Origin: Bradyrhizobium sp. DOA9
Lineage (GTDB): Bacteria; Pseudomonadota; Alphaproteobacteria; Rhizobiales; Xanthobacteraceae
Direction of reading: 5' to 3'
Length of the DNA stretch: 64,000 nt
Assembly (NCBI RefSeq): GCF_000617845.2
Contig: NZ_DF820425.1
Coordinates: 5,958,741 to 6,022,740, forward strand
A program made the translations under genes and the position numbers. The notes below the pieces were generated by a model. That model saw only the letters and a list, made by a program, of their open reading frames with translations, was not told the DNA's origin and ran no database searches. Shown here piece after piece: positions 51,805-60,600 of this stretch (its first letter is position 1; every line of letters begins with the position of its first letter).

Positions 51805-51960
51805 CTGCGCCTCCGCCGGCTTCCTCGAAGCGACCATGACCGATATCAACGACGCGCGACCGGGGCGCCGTCATGTTTCCGTAATCCTGCGGCACCGAAC
51901 CTTTTCGCGGTCTCGGGCCTTCTGTGGAGATGGGACCGCAACTTCTGGGGATCTCTGGTC

Positions 51961-52131
51961 ATGACGAGCAACGACACGCAGCACGATACGATGAGGCGAA
52001 AGCCGCTGCTGGACGCCGCGCACGAGGAGATGGTGAAGTTCGAGCGCAAGGAAAGCGAGTTCCGCAAGAAGGACCGCGAAGAGCGCGCCGCCGAGCTCCA
52101 TCTGCCGCTGAACGAGCTCAAGGTACATTAG
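51961..52131 (+). CDS. Small charged hypothetical protein
   Basis: A 56-residue protein of alternating charges. Its central stretch HEEMVKFERKESEFRKKDRE is predicted to be a single long helix or coiled coil. GGGGA lies about ten bases before the ATG. It has no signal peptide, Cys pair or known domain. It is too short to be certain, though codon use looks like that of the neighbours. The next 260 bases to 52392 contain no gene I can support, only a TTGGCGA/TCGCCAA hairpin near 52262-52285. Confidence 0.5.
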   Translation: MTSNDTQHDTMRRKPLLDAAHEEMVKFERKESEFRKKDREERAAELHLPLNELKVH

Positions 52132-52392
52132 GCACTGCCGGGACCGGCGGGCGAAGCGGGGCGGCACTGCGCTCCGATCCCTGGCCGGAACCCCGATCGG
52201 CATCCGGTCGGGCCGGCGCGACCGCGGGTGTTCAAGGTATCTAAATACTATCCATAACCCATTGGCGAAGCGATGAAATCGCCAAGCCTCCTACTGTGCA
52301 TGGGGTTGTTTTCGCGTTTTTGAAAGGCAGGGCGCGCCGGCGCCGTCGATGGGACGGCCCCGGCACCTCAGTTCCGTCTGCAGCAGCGCCTG

Positions 52393-52482
52393 CTACAGCA
52401 CCGCCAGCAGGACCAGGCCTATCACCAGCACGACGAAGCCAGCCGCCGTCGCGGCGGCGAATGACCGCTCTACGTTATCCAT
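52393..52482 (-). CDS. Tiny single-pass membrane protein
   Basis: A 29-residue peptide, MDNVERSFAAATAAGFVVLV plus IGLVLLAVL, with a short charged head and one hydrophobic helix. A GGGGTGG site lies six bases upstream. Very short hydrophobic proteins of this kind are often missed but do exist. The evidence is the ribosome site, the sequence character and the isolated position. Confidence 0.4.
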   Translation of the reverse strand: MDNVERSFAAATAAGFVVLVIGLVLLAVL

Positions 52483-52720
52483 ATGATGCCACCCCGTTTC
52501 CGGCGCGCCACGTTTCCCCCATGGCTGCGCCGAACGGACAAAATCTTGCCGACCTGTGTGTCCGCAGTGGTGCGGACGGATGTCGAAATTGGGACCGGTG
52601 CGGGGCCAGTCTGCGGCCTTTCGATCGCGCAATCTCCTGTCAGGCTGCCGTCAGCGGAGCCGGCTAGGATCGCCCGGCTATGGTGTTGCAGCCCAGCACC
52701 CAGCCTCCAACAACTCTCAG

Positions 52721-52751
52721 CCCCGCCTGGCTCCCCCAGGCGGGGTCTTTT
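52721..52751 (+). terminator. Strong plus-strand intrinsic terminator without an obvious gene
   Basis: CCCCGCCTGG-CTCCC-CCAGGCGGGG followed by TCTTTT. It reads correctly for a plus-strand transcript, yet no convincing plus-strand gene lies just upstream; a 69-codon frame at 52459-52667 is the only candidate and is weak. It may end a small RNA. Confidence 0.75.
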
Positions 52752-53008
52752 CATGCCCGCCGGCCGGCACTGGGCTCCCGCTCCTCCCGGGTCAGGCGCA
52801 GCGAGAAGGCGCGGATCGCGGGCGCTGCCAACAGCACGACCGGCAGCATCGCGGCCCATGCGATCAGCCAGGACACCATCCAGTGCCGCACGAACAGCAC
52901 CGGGCTTCCTGCGGGAAAGCTGGCTACTCCCGCCGCGATCAGCGAGGTCAGCCCGGACTGGATGATGCCGAAGACGAAGTGAGAGTAGCGGCGGGGAATG
53001 CCGAGCAT
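52751..53008 (-). CDS. DUF2798 small membrane protein
   Basis: An 85-residue protein with two membrane helices. RYSHFVFGIIQSGLTSLIAAGVASF and FVRHWMVSWLIAWAAMLPVVLLAAPAIR match the DUF2798 pattern. No molecular function is established for the family. The Shine-Dalgarno is weak. The following 200 bases to the next gene hold nothing recognisable. Confidence 0.85.
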   Translation of the reverse strand: MLGIPRRYSHFVFGIIQSGLTSLIAAGVASFPAGSPVLFVRHWMVSWLIAWAAMLPVVLLAAPAIRAFSLRLTREEREPSAGRRA

Positions 53009-53217
53009 GAGACGCCCATCGTTGCTGGCCCGCGATCAGGCAAGCAAGGCACATGCCGTCGAGCGGATCCGCCTCCCCGGATTGGAGCGCTGCTGGCCCC
53101 AGGAACTCTGTTCATGGTCGGAGAACCACGGAGGCCGCGGGCGACATTTTACTTGTGGCGGAATATTGCGACGACCACCATGTCTGCAGGCATGAGGGTG
53201 GATCGTGGGAGCGGACC

Positions 53218-53406
53218 ATGAATCACAGGGGCGTCGAGTTCACCATCGCCAAGACGGCGATTCCCGGCATCTGGCAATGGCAGTTCCGCATCGGCGACCA
53301 GATCAAGACCGGCAAGACCGAGACCAGGATCGACCTGCTGGCGATCCGGCGCGTGCAGCTGCGCATCGACCGGGAGTTGAAGGCGATCAAGCGAAAGACG
53401 GCCTGA
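53218..53406 (+). CDS. Small hypothetical protein
   Basis: A 62-residue cytosolic protein. It begins MNHRGVEFTIAKTAIPGIWQWQFRIG and ends in a basic helix (RVQLRIDRELKAIKRKTA). The pattern of a short beta-rich head (VEFTIAKTxxPGxWxWxF) and a basic tail is common among small Bradyrhizobium hypotheticals. GGGAG lies seven bases before the ATG; a much longer in-frame reading is unconserved. Function unknown. Confidence 0.65.
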   Translation: MNHRGVEFTIAKTAIPGIWQWQFRIGDQIKTGKTETRIDLLAIRRVQLRIDRELKAIKRKTA

Positions 53407-53436
53407 ACCGTTTGGCCTCATGCGCCGGAGACCGCG

Positions 53437-53682
53437 TCAGTCCGCGCTGGGCAGCCGCCGCATGGTGAATTCGATCTCGCCGCCGGGCAATTCGCGCCAG
53501 GTCTCGACCTCGCTCATATAGCCGGCCTTGGGGTAGCGGGCGAAGAAGGCCTGCGCCCGCTCCCGCGCCGCCGCGCGCGGCAGCGTGAAGGTCTCGCGCA
53601 GATAGCCGTCGCCGCCCGGCTTGCCGGCCGCCTTGCGCCGGCGCGCCATCCGCTCGGCGAGATCCCGCGGACGATCGGCCAT
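53437..53682 (-). CDS. Small hypothetical protein
   Basis: An 81-residue basic protein with a conserved-looking centre, REAFFARYPKAGYMSEVETW-like (residues 45-63), followed by ELPGGEIEFTMRRLPSAD. The strong AGGAAGGCAGG before the ATG supports the gene. No domain recognised, no signal. It converges on the preceding small gene, 30 bases apart. Confidence 0.65.
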   Translation of the reverse strand: MADRPRDLAERMARRRKAAGKPGGDGYLRETFTLPRAAARERAQAFFARYPKAGYMSEVETWRELPGGEIEFTMRRLPSAD

Positions 53683-53779
53683 GTCCTGCCTTCCTCAACG
53701 CTCGACGCTACGGACAATGTAGGGCGCAGGCCGGATCAAGAGGAGTCTTTCCGGGGAGCATTGTGGTCCCCGGAACGGA

Positions 53780-54076
53780 TCAGTTGGCGGCCGTCCCGCT
53801 CTTGGTCTTCTTCGGCGCACTGGTCGCGGCCGACGCCTTCGGCGCCGCTTGCTGCTTCGGCGGATCGGCGCGCATGCCGCCCCAGGGATCGCTGGACGCC
53901 TTGGAATCCGGAATCTTCTTCAGCGTTTCCTTGTAGGCCTTCTCGCGCTCGGCCTCGGCGGCCTTCTCCTCCGGGGACTTGGCCGGGGCATCCTGCATCA
54001 AATTGATGTTGGGCATTTGCGCGTAGGCAGGTCCCGCCAGCACGGCCAGCACCGCGGCCAAACGGAAAAGCTTCAT
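53780..54076 (-). CDS. Small secreted protein with DPWGG motif (copy A)
   Basis: A 98-residue exported protein. The signal peptide KLFRLAAVLAVLAGPAYA is cleaved near AYAQ. The mature part is charged (PEEKAAEAEREKAYKETLKKIPDSK) and then reads DPWGGMR, with an Ala/Lys-rich tail. It shares the pattern KAYKxxLxxIPxxK...DPWGGxR with the gene at 55957-56181, so the two are paralogues. Double ATG behind AAGGAG; the second is favoured by spacing. Function unknown; periplasmic. Confidence 0.75.
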   Translation of the reverse strand: MKLFRLAAVLAVLAGPAYAQMPNINLMQDAPAKSPEEKAAEAEREKAYKETLKKIPDSKASSDPWGGMRADPPKQQAAPKASAATSAPKKTKSGTAAN

Positions 54077-54158
54077 CATTCACTCCTTAAGTCATCCGTG
54101 AGGCGCGGATCGCCCGCGCCCTGTCATCCTCGTCAGCCCGGTCACGAGCCGGTGGCCG

Positions 54159-54290
54159 CTACAGCCGGTCCGATCTGCACGATTTGGGCGCTTGCAGCCA
54201 GTCGTCCCAGATCGGACCGCATTTGGTGCACCCGCTCAGCCCAAGACCGAGCACGGCCATGCAAAAGACGAGGACACAGCGACGCAACAT
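54159..54290 (-). CDS. Small lipoprotein
   Basis: A 43-residue protein with a short positively charged start, a hydrophobic core and the lipobox LSGC (Cys21), followed by TKCGPIWDDWLQAPKSC. It would be lipidated at Cys21 and leave a 23-residue mature peptide with two further Cys, perhaps a disulfide. AAGGGTGG lies just before the double ATG. Similar tiny lipoproteins occur in Bradyrhizobium. Function unknown. Confidence 0.6.
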   Translation of the reverse strand: MLRRCVLVFCMAVLGLGLSGCTKCGPIWDDWLQAPKSCRSDRL

Positions 54291-54441
54291 CATCCACCCT
54301 TACCCAAGCGAGGCATCATATCGGGCCAAGTCAGGCATTTTCAAGCCGAGGCGGCCGGCGCGAGACCGGGTGATGACTTTGCCTCGCCGATGCGCGCACA
54401 ATGCGATGAAACATCCGGCAACACAGGAGAGCGCGACAGCA

Positions 54442-54906
54442 ATGCAAACGCAGCCAGAAGCCGAGTTCGGCCTCGCCGAGGCCAGGCGCATCCTCGGCGA
54501 GGTCTTTGCGCCCTGGGTCCAGGATCTCAACCTCGCCGTCGAGCGCATCGAGCATGCGCCGCCTGCGGACGTGCCGGACTGGCAGCCCGGCGCGCTGCTG
54601 CGCATGCCGTTCTCGGAGCGGCTGTGCCGCAATGGCGGCGTCGTCTGCGGCCAGGCCCTGATGGCGCTCGCCGACACCGCGATGGTGATCGCGATCCTCG
54701 CCGCCAATCGCGGCTACCGCCCCATGACCACGGTCGACCAGACCACGCATTTCATGCGCGCGATCGCCGCGTCCGACGTGCTGGCGGACGCGCGCGTGGT
54801 GCGGCTCGGGCGCACCATGAGCTTTGGCCGCGTCACGCTGCTCTCGGCCGCCGACGGCAAGCCGGCCGCGATGGTGTCGAGCGCGTTCGCGATGCTGCCG
54901 GGGTGA
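54442..54906 (+). CDS. Hotdog-fold thioesterase, PaaI/DUF4442-like
   Basis: A 154-residue hotdog protein. MPFSERLCRNGGVVCGQALMALADTAMVIAI carries the family pattern, with G-GQALMALADTA where the catalytic Asp lies, and MTTVDQTTHFMRAIAASDVLADARVVRLGR the following strands. The His of HGG is replaced by a Cys/Gly context (NGGVVCGQ), so activity may differ from PaaI. I chose an ATG with AGGAGA eleven bases upstream; another lies 12 codons before it. Confidence 0.78.
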   Translation: MQTQPEAEFGLAEARRILGEVFAPWVQDLNLAVERIEHAPPADVPDWQPGALLRMPFSERLCRNGGVVCGQALMALADTAMVIAILAANRGYRPMTTVDQTTHFMRAIAASDVLADARVVRLGRTMSFGRVTLLSAADGKPAAMVSSAFAMLPG

Positions 54907-55019
54907 ATGCGCCCTGAAAACAACAGAGCCGCGGAAAGCGCAAAGCTCGACGCGGCTCTCGATGAAATCGTGTCGGGACAGCAAGCGCGCTCGCGCTTGC
55001 CGTCATTGCGCCGGCGAGG

Positions 55020-55313
55020 TCACTTGCCGAGGATCTCGTCGGCGGCGGTGACGACGCTGACGGTCGGATTCTTTCCGCAATAGGCGCCGAACTTCTTGGC
55101 GTTCGCGATGAAGACGTCGGTATCGATGATCGCGTTGTCCTCGTCGCCCTTGTACCAGCCGTCCATCCAGGTCAGCACGACCGCGATGTTGTCCTCGCCG
55201 CTCTCCAGGAACTGCTTGCAGGACATGGTCGAGAGGTCCCACTTGGCGGCCTGGGCGGGCATCGCGGCCAGCGAGAGCGCTGCGGCGAACAGAAGCGAAA
55301 GCGAAGTCTTCAT
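55020..55313 (-). CDS. HdeA/HdeB-family periplasmic protein
   Basis: A 97-residue exported protein. The signal MKTSLSLLFAAALSLAAMPAQA is followed by a helical domain with two cysteines (MSCKQFLESG and FGAYCGKNP) that would form the single disulfide of HdeA. HdeA-type proteins are acid-activated periplasmic chaperones; in rhizobia the role is less clear. GGAG lies seven bases before the ATG. It is divergent from the PilZ gene. Confidence 0.85.
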   Translation of the reverse strand: MKTSLSLLFAAALSLAAMPAQAAKWDLSTMSCKQFLESGEDNIAVVLTWMDGWYKGDEDNAIIDTDVFIANAKKFGAYCGKNPTVSVVTAADEILGK

Positions 55314-55494
55314 CAAGATCTCCATCGGCGCGTCACGCCATAAAGGTAGGCTCTTTGGCCAGGTCCGCTGGAGCGGCTCGCCGCTCCAACGTCGTAAACG
55401 AAGTCTGAAACGCCGCGCAAGGAGCGCCAGTATTGAGTTTAGTTCAGCGTAATTTCTATGCACTAATTCATGATCCTCGGCAGGACTGACGCGG

Positions 55495-55788
55495 ATGATT
55501 GAAAAGCGCACATCGCAACGTCACCGTGTTTTCAAGGGCGGAAAGATCACCTTTGAAAACAGCGGCATTGCTTGCACGGTGCGAAACATGTCGGCGGGCG
55601 GCGCGGCGATCGACCTCGACACTCCCGTCATGTTGCCGCAATCGGTCACGCTCTCGATCGCGTGCGACGATTTCGTGCGGCATTGTCGCACAGTTTGGCG
55701 CAGCGACAAGCGCGTCGGCCTCGCTTTCGTGCACCAGCAGGCTCGCGATGTGAACGAACGTTCGCATCACCGCCCAATACGATCATGA
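55495..55788 (+). CDS. PilZ-domain protein
   Basis: A 97-residue stand-alone PilZ domain. RTSQRHRVFKGGKI has the RxxxR c-di-GMP motif (spaced as QRHRV), and NMSAGGAAID is the (D/N)xSxxG motif; VWRSDKRVGLAFV is the closing strand pair. It probably binds c-di-GMP and acts on motility or surface proteins. It is alone, divergent from the HdeA-like gene. The 168 bases after it contain no gene I can support. Confidence 0.88.
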   Translation: MIEKRTSQRHRVFKGGKITFENSGIACTVRNMSAGGAAIDLDTPVMLPQSVTLSIACDDFVRHCRTVWRSDKRVGLAFVHQQARDVNERSHHRPIRS

Positions 55789-55956
55789 TCGATTCGATAC
55801 GACAGCCGCGCCAGCGCGGTCCGCAATCGCGCGCGTGACGACCGCGCGCGTGATCGACGAAGACCCCGCAACAAATCGTTCCGGGACGATCGATCGTTCG
55901 CGACAGGAGCGACGGCGCCTCGAAGCGAAAGGGCAGGTCCGCAGATTCGCCTCAGG

Positions 55957-56181
55957 TCATTTCGGCTTCTTGGCAGGTTCGCCCGGACGGGCGCCGCCCC
56001 AGGGATCGTACTTGTCCTTGGGCTCGGGAATGCGCTCGAGCGCGGCCTTGTAGGCCTTCTCGTCGATCTTGGGAGTGTTGTCGACCGGCTTGGCGCCGTC
56101 ATTGGGCTGGCGCCGGCCCTGCGCCTGCGCCGCGGCGACCGTCAGTGCCAAGACCGCGGCCGCGATGACCAGAATCCTCAT
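55957..56181 (-). CDS. Small secreted protein with DPWGG motif (copy B)
   Basis: A 74-residue exported protein. Signal peptide MRILVIAAAVLALTVAAAQAQ, then a basic, proline-rich mature part with KAYKAALERIPEPK and YDPWGGARPGE. It is the shorter paralogue of the gene at 53780-54076. GGGGGA lies eight bases before the ATG. Function unknown; periplasmic. Confidence 0.75.
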   Translation of the reverse strand: MRILVIAAAVLALTVAAAQAQGRRQPNDGAKPVDNTPKIDEKAYKAALERIPEPKDKYDPWGGARPGEPAKKPK

Positions 56182-56332
56182 TGCCGCAATCCCCCTCGTG
56201 TGGGGTACAAACTAGCCCGCAATCGCGCAATAGCAATGTCGCGGGCTCCAGGACTTCAGCAAATCTTGATCGACCGGGACTTCGTCGGATCGCATTCGTG
56301 CCTATCTCTTGGCCCGCAGGGGACCTTCACGG

Positions 56333-56737
56333 ATGTTGCGGATCATTGCTCATGCGGCGCTGCTCATCGGCGCGCTTGCGCTCGGTGGCTGCGGCTTTGC
56401 CGACAGCCGTGCACCCGTGCCGGAGTTCATGCGGATGAAGGAGGCCGAGCAGCCGCCGCCGGAAGCGCCCCCCGACGTCAAACGCGTGGTGCGGGAGCAG
56501 ATCGAATTCGTCTTTCTCGCAACGTCCTATCCGCGCGGGGTGCAGGTCGCCCCGCCGCATCGTGAGCTGCGAGGACCGGGCTGGACCGCGTGCGTCCGCG
56601 CGCAGCTCACCTCGGCGACCGGCACGTCGCTCGGCGCCCAGACCTATATCGTGACGATCAACGGCGGCAAGGTCGTCGACCGCAGGCGCGCCGACGCCGA
56701 CGACATCTGCGGGACGGAGACTTACGAGCCGATCTAG
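56333..56737 (+). CDS. Lipoprotein
   Basis: A 134-residue protein with a lipoprotein signal (RIIAHAALLIGALALGGC, lipobox LGGC). The mature domain has VREQIEFVFLATSYPRG, GWTACVRAQLTSATG and TYIVTINGGKVVDRRRADADDIC. Two further Cys could pair. The middle resembles small periplasmic domains found in many rhizobial lipoproteins, but I recognise no named family. AGGGGA lies nine bases before the ATG. Confidence 0.7.
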   Translation: MLRIIAHAALLIGALALGGCGFADSRAPVPEFMRMKEAEQPPPEAPPDVKRVVREQIEFVFLATSYPRGVQVAPPHRELRGPGWTACVRAQLTSATGTSLGAQTYIVTINGGKVVDRRRADADDICGTETYEPI

Positions 56738-56840
56738 GAACCCGCCTTGACGACAAGGTTCCGGGAAAAACCAGTACCGCGACCGGGAACGATCACCGCC
56801 TCCCCTTCTTGTTACCGCCGAGGGCAGTTTCGAGGAGGAC

Positions 56841-57173
56841 ATGATGAGGACGTTGACTATTGCGCTGTTGGCTGGCGTGGGTGCTTTGGCCGCCGCCTCG
56901 GGGGCGAAGGCTTCCGATATCTATACGAGCAGCGAGTACACCAATCCGGATCTCGTGCAGCAGGTGCGACTGGTCTGCGACGAGGATGGCCGCTGCTATC
57001 GCACGCGCGGCGGGTCGCGCGTGATCGTGCGCGATTCCTACAATTACATGCCGCGCGACCGCTACTATGAGCGTCGGACCTATCATCGCCACTACGATGA
57101 CGGCCCGCGCGCCGGGGTCGGCATTCGCGCGCCCGGCGTCAGCGTGGGCGTCGGCGTCGACGACCGCTGGTGA
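56841..57173 (+). CDS. Secreted Tyr/Arg-rich hypothetical protein
   Basis: A 110-residue exported protein. Signal RTLTIALLAGVGALAAASGAKA, then a mature part with VCDEDGRCYRTRGG (two Cys) and a Tyr/Arg-rich stretch (YNYMPRDRYYERRTYHRHYDD). It ends GVGIRAPGVSVGVGVDDRW, a repetitive beta-like tail seen in many Bradyrhizobium secreted proteins. GAGGAGG precedes two consecutive ATGs (56841, 56844). Function unknown; a hairpin terminator follows. Confidence 0.75.
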   Translation: MMRTLTIALLAGVGALAAASGAKASDIYTSSEYTNPDLVQQVRLVCDEDGRCYRTRGGSRVIVRDSYNYMPRDRYYERRTYHRHYDDGPRAGVGIRAPGVSVGVGVDDRW

Positions 57174-57197
57174 GCGAGCGATGAAGCTATGATAGAT

Positions 57198-57231
57198 GGA
57201 CCGGACGAACTTACTCGTCCGGTCCCATTTC
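57198..57231 (+). terminator. Rho-independent terminator
   Basis: GGACCGGACGA-ACTTAC-TCGTCCGGTCC followed by CATTTC ends the secreted-protein gene; it may also serve the convergent gene. Confidence 0.75.
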
Positions 57232-57248
57232 TATGGGAGCAACCGCCG

Positions 57249-57605
57249 TCAGGTGACGACGGTTTGCTGCTGAAACTGCTCGTAGGCCGCGATCGCGTCC
57301 GCGGCATACATCAGCGACGGCCCACCGCCCATATACACGGCCATGCCGAGCGTCTCCTCGATCTCCTGTCGCGTCGCACCGAGCCTGACCAGCGCCTCGG
57401 TGTGAAAGCCGATGCAGCCGTCGCAATGCGCTGCGACCCCAAGCGCCAGCGCGATCAGCTCCTTCGTCTTCTTGTCCAGCGCGCCGTCACGGGCGGCGGC
57501 CTGGGCGAGCGCCGCAAACCCCTTCATCGTATCGGGAATGTCGCTCCTCAGCTTCTTCAGGTTGACGGAGATGTTTCTGGTGATATCCACGTAGTTCTTG
57601 TCCAT
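57249..57605 (-). CDS. AhpD-like carboxymuconolactone decarboxylase-family protein
   Basis: A 118-residue protein of the AhpD/CMD family. The active-site motif is AHCDGCIGFHTEAL with Cys61, Cys64 and His68, and the upstream Glu49 (TKELIALAL) completes the AhpD proton-relay pattern. It probably has thiol-disulfide or peroxide-reducing activity; true decarboxylases lack the CxxC. GAGGA lies four bases before the ATG, 10 bases after the RND stop, so it is the last gene of the ArsR-led operon. Confidence 0.88.
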   Translation of the reverse strand: MDKNYVDITRNISVNLKKLRSDIPDTMKGFAALAQAAARDGALDKKTKELIALALGVAAHCDGCIGFHTEALVRLGATRQEIEETLGMAVYMGGGPSLMYAADAIAAYEQFQQQTVVT

Positions 57606-57615
57606 CGGATCCTCG

Positions 57616-60600
57616 CTAGCTGGAATTGGCTGTGGTGGGAGCCTCGCGCGGCGCGCGCAAGGCGATGTAGATTGCGGGAATCACCAGCACCGTGAGCAGC
57701 GTTGACGAGGCGAGCCCGAACAGGAGCGAGATCGCCAGTCCCTGGAAAATCGGGTCGAGCAGGATAGTTGCCGCCCCGATCATCGCCGCAAGCGCGGTCA
57801 GCAGGATCGGCTTGAAGCGGACGGCGCCCGCTTCCAGCACCACGTCGCGAAGGGACTTGCCCTCGGCGCCGCTATGCCTGATGAAATCGACCAGCAGGAT
57901 CGAATTGCGCACGATGATGCCGGCCAGCGCGATGAAGCCGATCATGGAGGTTGCGGTGAACGGCGCACCCAGGAGCCAGTGCCCGACCAGGATGCCGATC
58001 AGCGTCAGCGGGATCGGCGTCAGGATCACGAGCGGCAGACGGAAGCTCCCGAACTGGGCCACGACCAGCACGTAGATGCCGAGGATCGCCGCGCCGAAGG
58101 CCGCGCCCATATCGCGGAAGGTCACCCAGGTGATCTCCCATTCGCCGTCCCACAGCAGTGTCGGACGCGACTCGTCCGATGGTTGGCCGTGCAGGCTGAT
58201 CGCGGGCTTCGGCAGCTTGCCCCAATCATGCGCATCAACGCGATCGGCGACCGCGAGCATGCCGTAGAGCGGCGCCTCGAAGCGTCCGGCAAGCTCGGCC
58301 ATCACCATGTCGGCGAAGCGGCCGTCGCGGCGGAAGATCGTCGCCGAGCCCTCCTCCATGGTCGCCTTCACGACCTGGCCGAGCTCGACCACCGTCTTGC
58401 TGCCGGGCAACGTGTTGGCGGGCACCGGCGTCGATGCGAGAGCCTCGTCCCAGACCAGATCGCGCTTTCCGAGATGTACCGCGATCTCGATCGGGTTGCG
58501 GTCCTCGCCGCGATGCGAATAGCCGATCGACGTGCCGCCGAACAGCGTCTGGATCGTATCGTAGACGTCGCGCTGCTCGACGCCGAAGAATTCTAGACGG
58601 TCCTGATCGATCGAGAGTCGCAGCCGCGGCCGCTTCTCGCCAACCGAATCGTCGATGTCGACGATGAACGGCACGTCCGCAAAGATTTTTTTGAGCTCGG
58701 CCGTGACCGCCCGGCGCGTGGCCGCATCCGGACCGTAGACCTCCGCAAGCAGCGTCGAAAGCACCGGCGGACCGGGCGGCACCTCGACGACCTTGATGCT
58801 GGTGCCCGCGGGCGGACCGAGCGCCTTCAGCTTCTCGCGCAGCTCGAGCGCGATCTCATGGCTCGCGCGCTTGCGCTCGCCGCGCGCGGTCAGGTTAATC
58901 TGCACTTCGCCGAACTCGGGCCTCTCCCGCAGGTAGTAGTGGCGCACCAGGCCGTTGAAATTGAAAGGAGCCCAGGTGCCGGCATAGGATTGCAGCGAGG
59001 TGACTTCCGGCAATTGCCGCGCAATCTCGGCCGCGCCGAACAGCGTGCGCTCGGTCGCCTCCAGGCTCGCCCCTTCCGGCAGGTCGACGAGAACGGCGAT
59101 CTCGGACTTGTTATCGAACGGCAGCAGCTTGACGGTCACCGACTTGGTCGCGAACAGCGTCATCGACAGCAGCGTCGCGATGCCGACGCCGAGCAGGAAG
59201 ATCCAGGCAGCCCGCTTGCTCCGCACGATCGGCGTGGCGAAGCGCCGGTAGAGCCGGCCGAGCCGGCCTTCGTCGTGCTCCGCATGCAACGGCGCAACCT
59301 CACCCGTCGGCGCGAGCTTGAGCATCAACCAGGGCGCCACCACCATCGCAACGAAGAACGAGAACAGCATGGCGGCGGACGCATTGGCCGGGATCGGCGC
59401 CATATAGGGGCCCATCAGGCCCGACACGAACAGCATCGGTAACAGCGCGGCGACCACGGTCAGCGTCGCGACGATGGTGGGGTTGCCGACCTCCGCCACC
59501 GCCTCGATGGTCGCCTGCAGTCGCGGCCGGCCGTCGCGCATGGCCCAGTGCCGGGCGATGTTCTCGATCACGACGATGGCGTCGTCGACGAGAATACCAA
59601 TCGAGAAGATCAGCGCGAACAGGCTGACGCGGTTGATGGTGTAGCCCATCAGGTTGGCGGCGAACATCGTGAGCAGGATGGTCGTGGGAATCACGACCAA
59701 GGTCACAAGTGCCTCGCGCCAGCCGATGGCAATCGCGATCAGCACGACGATCGAGACGGTCGCGAGGCCGAGGTGGAACAAGAGCTCGTTCGCCTTCTCG
59801 TTGGCGGTCTCGCCATAGTCGCGTGTCACCGTCACCTGAATATCCGCTGGGATCAGGCGCGACTTCAAACCTTCGAGGCGCTCGGCGATGTTCCCGGACA
59901 CGACGACCGCGTTGGCGCCGGCGCGCTTGGCCAGCGCCACGCTGACGGCGGGCGTCCGCGCCCACTGGCCGCCGGCATCGCGTGTTTCCGTCCAGACGCG
60001 ATGCTCGATGGTGCTCGGGCCGACGACGACGGATGCGACGTCCTTGACGTAGACCGGCCGGCCGTCACGGCTCGTGATCAGCAAGAGTCCGATGTCGGGA
60101 ATGCCGGACAGCGTCTGCCCTGCGGCTACGCTCCGCACGATGCCGGCATCGCGGACCTGCCCGGCCAGAAACGAGCGATTGGCGTCCTTCACCTTGGCCA
60201 CGAGCTGCTGCAGCGTGACGCCGAACAGCGACAGCTTCTCCGGATCCGGCTCGACCCGGATCTGCTGCGCCGCCCCGCCGGAGATGTAGGTCAGGCCGAT
60301 GTCGTCGACCTTCATCAGCTCCGCGCGCAGCTTGTCGGCGAGTTCGTAGATGTCCTTGTCGGTCCAGCGGCTGGCGGCCTCCGGCTTCGGCGACAGCGTC
60401 AACACCGTCACCGCGACGTCGTTGATGCCCCGGCCGACGATCAGCGGCTCGGGAATGCCGACGGGGATGCGGTCGAGATTGGCACGGATTTTCTCGTGCA
60501 CCCGCAGGATGGCATCCTCGAACTTGGTGCCGACCAGGAAGCGCGCGGTGACCATGACGCGGTCGTCCTCGGTCTGGCTATAGACGTGCTCGACGCCGTC

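Noticed and set aside
52296..52667. A 123-codon plus-strand frame ahead of the orphan terminator
   Set aside because: Composition is Arg/Pro/Ser-rich and it has no clear ribosome site at its first ATG; a shorter start at 52459 is possible but weak.
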